DNA of 64,000 bases, taken from contig CAMWBY010000005.1 of NCBI GenBank assembly GCA_947172645.1, forward strand, positions 1-64,000, in the 5' to 3' direction. Shown piece by piece: positions 58,560-64,000 of this stretch. Origin of the DNA: an uncultured Lachnospiraceae bacterium. Lineage in GTDB: Bacteria; Bacillota; Clostridia; Lachnospirales; Lachnospiraceae. Every line of letters begins with the position of its first letter. Position 1 is the stretch's first letter. A program made the position numbers and the translations under genes. The notes under the pieces are model-generated. The model did not search any database. It saw only the letters and a list, made by a program, of their open reading frames with translations, and was not told the origin of the DNA.

Positions 58560-60857
58560 ATGAGGAGACCGTTGTGTCTGCTCGGGTTGGCGTATGTGGC
58601 GGCGATTTTCTTTGCCATATGGTTTATGGCGGAGGATGCGCCTATCTATGAAAATCTGGACAAAGAGCATGTTACCGTGGCAGGATACGTGGAAGGAAAG
58701 GAATACCGCCTGTCACAGGGAAGAAAAACGCTTGTCATATCGCTGTCTGAGGCAGTGGTTGTCAGAGAAAATCAAATCGCAATTCTGGAACAATTCTTAT
58801 CAGATTCTGAGAAGATTCCACAATACAGATTACATCGTTCCTGGAAAGAGAACCGGGAAAATATACAGAGGGAAGATACCGCAGGGCTAACTGGTATCTT
58901 ATGTTATATGGAGGAAGGCGAGCTGCCCCGGATGGGAAGCCTTGTGATGATGCAGGGGAAGTACCGGGCTTTTTCCCATGCTACCAACCAAGGGGAGTTC
59001 GACGCGGCGGATTATTACCGCGTCATGGGGCGGCAGGGCAGGATTATGGAATGCCGTTTCCTGGCGAAAAGCGGCGTGTACGACGTTTTCCGGGAAAAGA
59101 TGTGGCAGCTTAAGGACTATCTGTCACTGATTCTGGATACATGCTATGATGAGAAAGACGCATCCGTCATGAAGGCCATGCTTTTAGGTGAAAAGGGAAC
59201 GCTGGACGCAGATGTCAAGGAGCTGTACAGACAAAACGGTATTATTCATATTTTGGCGGTAAGCGGTTTGCACCTGTCTATTGTCGGGATGGGGCTCCAC
59301 AGACTTTTGAAAAAAGCGCGCATTCCCAACACAGTTAACATAATCGTGACAATTGCTTTCATGTACTGCTATGGAATCATGACCGGAATGGGGATTTCCA
59401 TGCTCCGGGCCTATATCATGTTCGGCATCCATCTGTGCGCAGGGCTGGCCGGCAGGACTTATGACCTTCTGACAGCCGTGGCTGTGGCGGCGTTTGCGGC
59501 GCTTTTACAGCAGCCTTTCTACATACAGCATAGCGGCTTTTTGTTTTCTTTTGGGGCAGTCTGCGGTATCGGCCTGTTTCTTCCGGCCGTTTTGGAAAAC
59601 CGGTTCGGACACGGTAAGGCGGAGAAGGCATTATTTTCGGGCGTCGCCATATCGCTGTCCACACTGCCTGTGTATCTGTGCTTTTACTATGAGTTTCCGC
59701 CTTATTCGGTGCTGCTTAATCTGATTGTGATTCCGTGCATGACGTTGGTGTTGTTATGCGGGATGATTGGCATGGCGGCTGCGGCGTGTTTCCTGCCTTT
59801 GGGGCAGATTCTGGCGTATCCGGCGCGGTGGCTTCTTGCATTCTATGAAAAGTGTTGCAGCGTCGGTTTAAGCCTGCCGGGAAGCAGATGGGTTACGGGG
59901 TGTCCCGCGCCCTGGCAGGTGGCGGCGTTCCTGGGGATATTAGCGTTTCTTATCATATACAACCGCAGGCTGTCCAAGCTGCATTTCTGGCAGTGTGTGC
60001 TGTGCGCATTGCTCCTGCTGTCCGCCAGGCTGCCCCAGGGGCTTCAGGCGACTGTCGTGGATGTGGGGCAGGGGGATTGCATCTATCTGTCGGAGGGCAG
60101 TATGCATATGCTGATTGACGGGGGAAGCTCCAGTAAGAGTGAAGTGGACGCCTACCAAATAACGCCATTCCTTAAGCACGAAGGGGTGTCACGGTTGGAT
60201 GCGGTCATCGTCACGCACCCGGACGACGACCATATAAGCGGCATCCGCGCCATGTTGGAAACAGCGGCAGGAAAAAGAGATATGGAAATAGGCGCGTTGT
60301 ATCTGCCGGATGTGGGGAGCGCCGGGCGTAATGAAAATTACCGGGAACTGGAAAACTTGGCGGCACAGGCAAGGGTGCCGGTTCGCTATATCGGCTCCGG
60401 CGACCGTATACAGTGCGGGAAAGTTATGTTAACTTGCATCCACCCGGAAAAGGGATGGGATACGGAGGATGTCAATGCCTACTCCACAGTGCTGCATCTT
60501 TCTTACGATGGGTTTACTGCACTATTCACAGGAGACTTGGAAGGGGAAGGAGAGCAGAGGGTGTTACAGATGATGCGGCAAGGAGGGATACCGGGTTTGG
60601 ATTTTCGGGACACCACTCTTTTGAAGGTAGCGCACCATGGGTCAAAAAATTCCACTTCCAAGGCATTTTTACAGGAACTAAATCCCCGGATTGCCCTGAT
60701 TTGTGCCGGCAGGGACAACCGGTACGGACATCCCCATGAAGAATTGCTCGAAAGACTTGAGAAACAGGGATGTATGGTTTACAATACTCAGGAGAGCGGC
60801 GCCGTGACGGTGCGCGTTTTCGGAAGAAAAGTGACAGTGGAGACGTTTTTGGAGTAG
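58560..60857 (+). CDS. comEC: DNA-uptake channel ComEC/Rec2
   Basis: 765 aa. N-terminal OB-like ComEC domain (to ~190), the competence membrane domain with many helices (HILAVSGLHLSIVGMGLHRLL at ~232 is its hallmark), then from ~505 a metallo-beta-lactamase-like domain: VVDVGQGDCIYLSEG, VTHPDDDHISGI, AHHGSKNST, ICAGRDNRYGHPHEE. ComEC carries single-stranded DNA across the membrane during transformation. Together with comEA it shows the organism has at least the DNA-uptake core. Confidence 0.94.
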   Translation: MRRPLCLLGLAYVAAIFFAIWFMAEDAPIYENLDKEHVTVAGYVEGKEYRLSQGRKTLVISLSEAVVVRENQIAILEQFLSDSEKIPQYRLHRSWKENRENIQREDTAGLTGILCYMEEGELPRMGSLVMMQGKYRAFSHATNQGEFDAADYYRVMGRQGRIMECRFLAKSGVYDVFREKMWQLKDYLSLILDTCYDEKDASVMKAMLLGEKGTLDADVKELYRQNGIIHILAVSGLHLSIVGMGLHRLLKKARIPNTVNIIVTIAFMYCYGIMTGMGISMLRAYIMFGIHLCAGLAGRTYDLLTAVAVAAFAALLQQPFYIQHSGFLFSFGAVCGIGLFLPAVLENRFGHGKAEKALFSGVAISLSTLPVYLCFYYEFPPYSVLLNLIVIPCMTLVLLCGMIGMAAAACFLPLGQILAYPARWLLAFYEKCCSVGLSLPGSRWVTGCPAPWQVAAFLGILAFLIIYNRRLSKLHFWQCVLCALLLLSARLPQGLQATVVDVGQGDCIYLSEGSMHMLIDGGSSSKSEVDAYQITPFLKHEGVSRLDAVIVTHPDDDHISGIRAMLETAAGKRDMEIGALYLPDVGSAGRNENYRELENLAAQARVPVRYIGSGDRIQCGKVMLTCIHPEKGWDTEDVNAYSTVLHLSYDGFTALFTGDLEGEGEQRVLQMMRQGGIPGLDFRDTTLLKVAHHGSKNSTSKAFLQELNPRIALICAGRDNRYGHPHEELLERLEKQGCMVYNTQESGAVTVRVFGRKVTVETFLE

Positions 60858-60897
60858 ACGGACTATATAAAATCTTAAGAGTAGGGGCTAGGATGCC

Positions 60898-62067
60898 ATG
60901 AAAAATAAGTACATAGTGAATTTTGTGATTTTTTACATACTTTCTTATGCAATATTCTCCTTTGCATCGACGAAGTTTACGCCCTATTTATCGGAGATAG
61001 GTTATTCTGCGTTTGAGCGAGGAATCATCTTGTCAGGATATGCAGCCGCAACCATTATTATGCAGCTGCTGTTCGGGGTGCTGTCGGACCGATACCAGAC
61101 CATCAAAAAGATTATCATAGTCAGCCTGTGCATGTACGGTATTGTATCCGCAGTGTTGTTTTCCACAGAGAAATCTGTGATTGCCGTCTATTTCGTCTTG
61201 GTGTCCTTGTCGGGAGGTCTGCTGAATGCCTGCTGCGGTCTGTATGACACGTGGATTTTGGGATGCAGTGAAGAAATCCGGAAACACTTATCTTTTATCA
61301 AAGCTTTCGGTTCCATTGGATGGGCGGTGGGAAGCCTGGCGGCGTCTCTGATTATCAGCCTGTTCGCCTACCGTGGACTGGGAATCAGCATTCTCGCCAT
61401 TGCCCTTTTATCTTTGCTCAATATTGCCGTCTTGCCGGATATAGACCGGGTAGGAGAGAAAAGCAAGATATCGGCGGATGATTTCAAGCAGCTTATGACG
61501 GATGGACGGTATGTGCTTCTAATCATTATCCTGCTGTTGTTGTATTCCATGGTTATCGCCAATAACTGTACTGTCATAGATAAGATGATTGATTTAAAAG
61601 CGACGGATGGGCAGATTTCTATGAAATGGTCCGTGCAGTCTCTTGTGGAGATACCGACTTATCTTGCAGGCGCCTATCTGCTGACGAGATTCGGCGGCTT
61701 GAAGCTGCTGCGGTTAAGTTCTGTGATGCTGACGATGCAGTTCGTACTTTTTACGTGGGCGAAAAACCCTGCGGTCATTATCGGTGTGAGCGCCCTGCAG
61801 ATGTTTTCTGCCCCGGTAATTTTGATTGCGTCTAAAGTCCTGATTATGGAGATGGCGCCTGAGAAACTGAAGAACAGCAGTCAGTTGATTGCGCTCAGCA
61901 TTTTCAGCGGGGTTTCCTCCCTGCTAGTGCCCGTCGTCGCAGGATTTTTCAGCGAGCATATCGGCTTCAATTCTACGCTGGGCTGTGTCACGGCGTTGGG
62001 CGTGTGCTCTTTTCTCCTGACATATCCGCTTGCCAGGTTATCCGCGAGACGTCCGGCGGCGGACTGA
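60898..62067 (+). CDS. MFS transporter
   Basis: 389 aa, about 11-12 membrane helices. The first loop has LLFGVLSDRYQTIKKIII, the MFS motif A (GxLSDR), and KAFGSIGWAVGSLAASLI resembles the nucleoside/oligosaccharide-type MFS_1-like permeases. Substrate not readable. It has its own start 40 bp after comEC with a weak site (GGGGCTAGG), so may be cotranscribed. Confidence 0.88.
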   Translation: MKNKYIVNFVIFYILSYAIFSFASTKFTPYLSEIGYSAFERGIILSGYAAATIIMQLLFGVLSDRYQTIKKIIIVSLCMYGIVSAVLFSTEKSVIAVYFVLVSLSGGLLNACCGLYDTWILGCSEEIRKHLSFIKAFGSIGWAVGSLAASLIISLFAYRGLGISILAIALLSLLNIAVLPDIDRVGEKSKISADDFKQLMTDGRYVLLIIILLLLYSMVIANNCTVIDKMIDLKATDGQISMKWSVQSLVEIPTYLAGAYLLTRFGGLKLLRLSSVMLTMQFVLFTWAKNPAVIIGVSALQMFSAPVILIASKVLIMEMAPEKLKNSSQLIALSIFSGVSSLLVPVVAGFFSEHIGFNSTLGCVTALGVCSFLLTYPLARLSARRPAAD

Positions 62068-62091
62068 GCTGACGGCGTTTCATTATACTTA

Positions 62092-62396
62092 AGATTAGGG
62101 TGCCAAAAGGTGCTGTCATAAAAATTAACTGGCAGATTGCACAAAATGTCCACGAAGCTGTCTTTCGCAGGAATATGAGGTTTTCTTAATATTCCGTTCA
62201 GCATCTAGCAATTTTGGGGTATGGATGCCCCAAAAAGCCCTCTCTGAGCCCGGATGGCGAATAGAGGGCGGTTGCGTCCATTTCCATGGATTTCCCGGAA
62301 TATTTTAGAAAATCCATATGACGGAGACAGACACGAGGGGACTTTGTGCAATTTGCCCTTACAATTTATATAGTACACCTTTTGGCACCCTAATCT
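62092..62396. mobile_element. 305-bp MITE-like element with 21-bp perfect terminal repeats
   Basis: AGATTAGGGTGCCAAAAGGTG at 62092-62112 is repeated exactly inverted at 62376-62396. Similarity continues inward (GCAGATTGCACAAAATGTCC near 62132-62151 against GCAAATTGCACAAAGTCCCC read inverted from the right). Inside are smaller hairpins (TTGGGG ... CCCCAA; CCCTCT ... AGAGGG; ATGGATTT ... AAATCCAT). No ORF. Flanks read ACTTA and ACTGA, which may be a decayed target duplication. This fills the gap between the MFS and NhaC genes. Confidence 0.8.
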
Positions 62397-62415
62397 ACTG
62401 AATATACATATATAA

Positions 62416-62460
62416 AAATCCCTGGAGGAATACCGTGGTATACGCTCCAGGGATTTGTTG
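62416..62460 (-). terminator. Terminator of nhaC-like gene
   Basis: AAATCCCTGGAG (62416-62427) pairs with CTCCAGGGATTT (62445-62456), with an inner ATACC/GGTAT stem. On the minus strand it ends in ATTTTTATA and lies 12 bp after the stop of the antiporter gene. Confidence 0.8.
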
Positions 62461-62471
62461 TTTGTTATCGG

Positions 62472-64000
62472 TTATTCTTTGTGCATATTCTTAATGACAG
62501 CCAGTGTCAGCAGCAGAAGGACGACTCCTACAGGTAATGAAATCCAGGCGTTCTGCGCGAAACCGGCCACAATATATGTGACGAAGGAAATCGCCGCAAC
62601 CACGATGACATAAGGAAGCTGTGTGGATACGTGGTTGACATGGTCGCACTGTGCGCCCGCGGAAGCCATGATTGTCGTGTCGGATATGGGAGAGCAATGG
62701 TCGCCGCATACCGCGCCTGCCATACATGCAGAGATGGAGATAATCATAAGCTGCGGGTTGGAGTTCATAAATACATTTACCACGATTGGAATCAAAATTC
62801 CGAAAGTGCCCCAGGACGTTCCTGTGGAGAACGCAAGGAAACATGCCACGAGGAAAATAATTGCAGGCAGGAAGTTCATCAGGGAGCCTGCACTCCTTTG
62901 AACCGCGTCGGCAACGAAAATTGCCGCGCCCAGGGAATCGGTCATCGCCTTAAGCGTCCAGGCGAAGGTCAGGATTAAGATGGCCGGAACCATCGCTTTG
63001 AAGCCGTCAGGCAGACACTTCATACAGTCTGTAAAGCTTAAAACCCTGCGCAGCAGGTAAATAATTACGGTAAGTATCATCGCGCAGATGCTGCCAAGCG
63101 CCAGGCCGACAGATGCGTCGGAGTTGGAGAAAGCGGCCACGAAACCTGCCCCTTCAAAGAACCCTCCGGTATAAATCATTCCGATAACACAGCAAAGTAT
63201 CAATGTGAAAATAGGAATCAGAAGGTCAATTACCTTTCCTTTCGGGTTGATGGGCTCTTCTTCCTGGGCGGAAGCGGAATTTCCCGTGGAGAACAAATCG
63301 CCTTTCAGGGCGTTGTCTTCGTGCGTTTTCATCGGCCCGAAGTCCACCTTCATAAGCACCAGGGCAATCATCATAATAATGGTTAAAATAGCGTAGAAGT
63401 TATAAGGGATAGCACGGATAAAAATAGAGAATCCGTCCTCGCCTTCCACGAAACCGGATACGGCAGCAGCCCACGAAGAGATAGGGGCGATGATGCAGAC
63501 AGGCGCCGCGGTGGCGTCAATCAGGTATGCCAGTTTGGCCCGGGAGACTTTATGTTCGTCTGTGACAGGCTTCATAACGCTGCCTACGGTAAGACAGTTG
63601 AAATAATCGTCGATAAAAATCAGGACGCCGAGAGCGACGGTGGCAAGCTGCGCGCCGGCGCGGGTCTTGATTTTTTCTTTGGCGAAGTGGCCGAAAGCGG
63701 CGGAGCCGCCCGCGCGGTTCATCAGGCTGACCATGGCGCCAAGTATCACGAGGAATACCAGGATGCCGACATTGTAGCTGTCAGAAAGTACAGCCACGAA
63801 ACCGTCGCTGAAAATATGTGTCAGCGTCATCTCAAATGAGAAGCCGGAGAAGAACAGTCCGCCTACCAGTATACCGATAAACAGGGAACTGTAAACTTCT
63901 TTCGTAATTAACGCCAGTACAATGGCGACGATGGGCGGAATCAGAGCCCAGAAAGTAGCGTACATGGCCGGCGTATATTCTGCTTCGACTTCTGCGGCAA
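62472..64000 (-). CDS. NhaC-family Na+/H+ antiporter, 5' end beyond window
   Basis: At least 509 codons visible. A polytopic membrane protein: TFWALIPPIVAIVLALITKEVYSSLFIGILVGGLFF, FIDDYFNCLTVGSVMKPVTD, APVCIIAPISSWAA, FSTGTSWGTFGILIPI and CGDHCSPISDTTIMASAGA are typical for NhaC/YfkA-type antiporters. The first ATG visible (63965) has no ribosome site, and the frame stays open to the window edge (AAEVEAEYTPA before it), so the true start is probably outside. It would exchange sodium or an organic ion for protons. Confidence 0.88.
   Translation of the reverse strand, partial: AAEVEAEYTPAMYATFWALIPPIVAIVLALITKEVYSSLFIGILVGGLFFSGFSFEMTLTHIFSDGFVAVLSDSYNVGILVFLVILGAMVSLMNRAGGSAAFGHFAKEKIKTRAGAQLATVALGVLIFIDDYFNCLTVGSVMKPVTDEHKVSRAKLAYLIDATAAPVCIIAPISSWAAAVSGFVEGEDGFSIFIRAIPYNFYAILTIIMMIALVLMKVDFGPMKTHEDNALKGDLFSTGNSASAQEEEPINPKGKVIDLLIPIFTLILCCVIGMIYTGGFFEGAGFVAAFSNSDASVGLALGSICAMILTVIIYLLRRVLSFTDCMKCLPDGFKAMVPAILILTFAWTLKAMTDSLGAAIFVADAVQRSAGSLMNFLPAIIFLVACFLAFSTGTSWGTFGILIPIVVNVFMNSNPQLMIISISACMAGAVCGDHCSPISDTTIMASAGAQCDHVNHVSTQLPYVIVVAAISFVTYIVAGFAQNAWISLPVGVVLLLLTLAVIKNMHKE

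Overview
The window looks like chromosome from a spore-forming, gut-type member of the Lachnospiraceae (Clostridia). Pointers are the spore genes spoVAD and spoVAE, a GH112 galactoside phosphorylase, an LytTR regulator, Gram-positive ribosome binding sites, a GerMN lipoprotein, and many genes whose order and wording match that family. Most of the window is of medium GC. The first 8.5 kb looks more GC-rich. The restriction-modification genes (32.5-35.7 kb), the MNT/HEPN pair (28.8-29.5 kb) and the Rpn-type nuclease (41.9-42.8 kb) look clearly more AT-rich. These are impressions by eye, not calculations. No rRNA, tRNA or CRISPR array was seen.

Layout. 0-8.5 kb: a tetranucleotide repeat, a large ATP-binding LuxR-type regulator, and a giant secreted surface protein whose C-terminal membrane anchor is out of frame after a run of six G. 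8.5-15.6 kb: GH112 phosphorylase, cytidylate-kinase-like protein, a DUF3990/DUF3791 toxin-antitoxin-like pair, membrane and lipoproteins, and an Xre regulator. 15.7-20.7 kb: a two-component system with a third membrane protein, a C39-like peptidase and an MGMT-family protein. 20.9-27.5 kb: cobS, a translational GTPase fused to a Rae1/YacP endoribonuclease domain, a Suv3-like RNA helicase and an Sfp-type phosphopantetheinyl transferase, all on one strand and mostly closely spaced. 27.6-32.5 kb: spoVAD and spoVAE split apart by an MNT/HEPN pair, an NAD-dependent epimerase, ridA and a shikimate-kinase-like gene. 32.5-35.7 kb: an unusual restriction-modification locus (PD-(D/E)xK nuclease plus HTH protein, divergent from an N6-methylase plus a short single-TRD specificity subunit). 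35.8-38 kb: an ECF sigma operon. 38-42.8 kb: hairpin-rich intergenic elements among an MGMT-like gene, degV, an orphan LytTR regulator, DUF1294 and an Rpn-like nuclease.

42.9-53.7 kb carries arginine biosynthesis: argG divergent from argC, then argJ-argB-argD, with four unrelated genes between argC and argJ, and a solute-binding protein behind argD. 53.9-60.9 kb carries an EamA/YdcZ-type transporter and competence genes comEA and comEC, which are separated by an OmpR/HisKA two-component system and a GerMN lipoprotein. 60.9-64 kb: an MFS transporter, a 305-bp MITE-like element with 21-bp perfect terminal inverted repeats, and an NhaC-type antiporter running off the right edge.

The strongest leads are: (1) the GTPase-Rae1 fusion beside a Suv3-like helicase, which could be a ribosome-linked mRNA surveillance unit; (2) the giant surface protein with an apparent G-tract switch at its anchor and a leader sequence shared with its neighbouring regulator; (3) the hybrid restriction-modification locus; (4) several families of palindromic or MITE-like intergenic elements.
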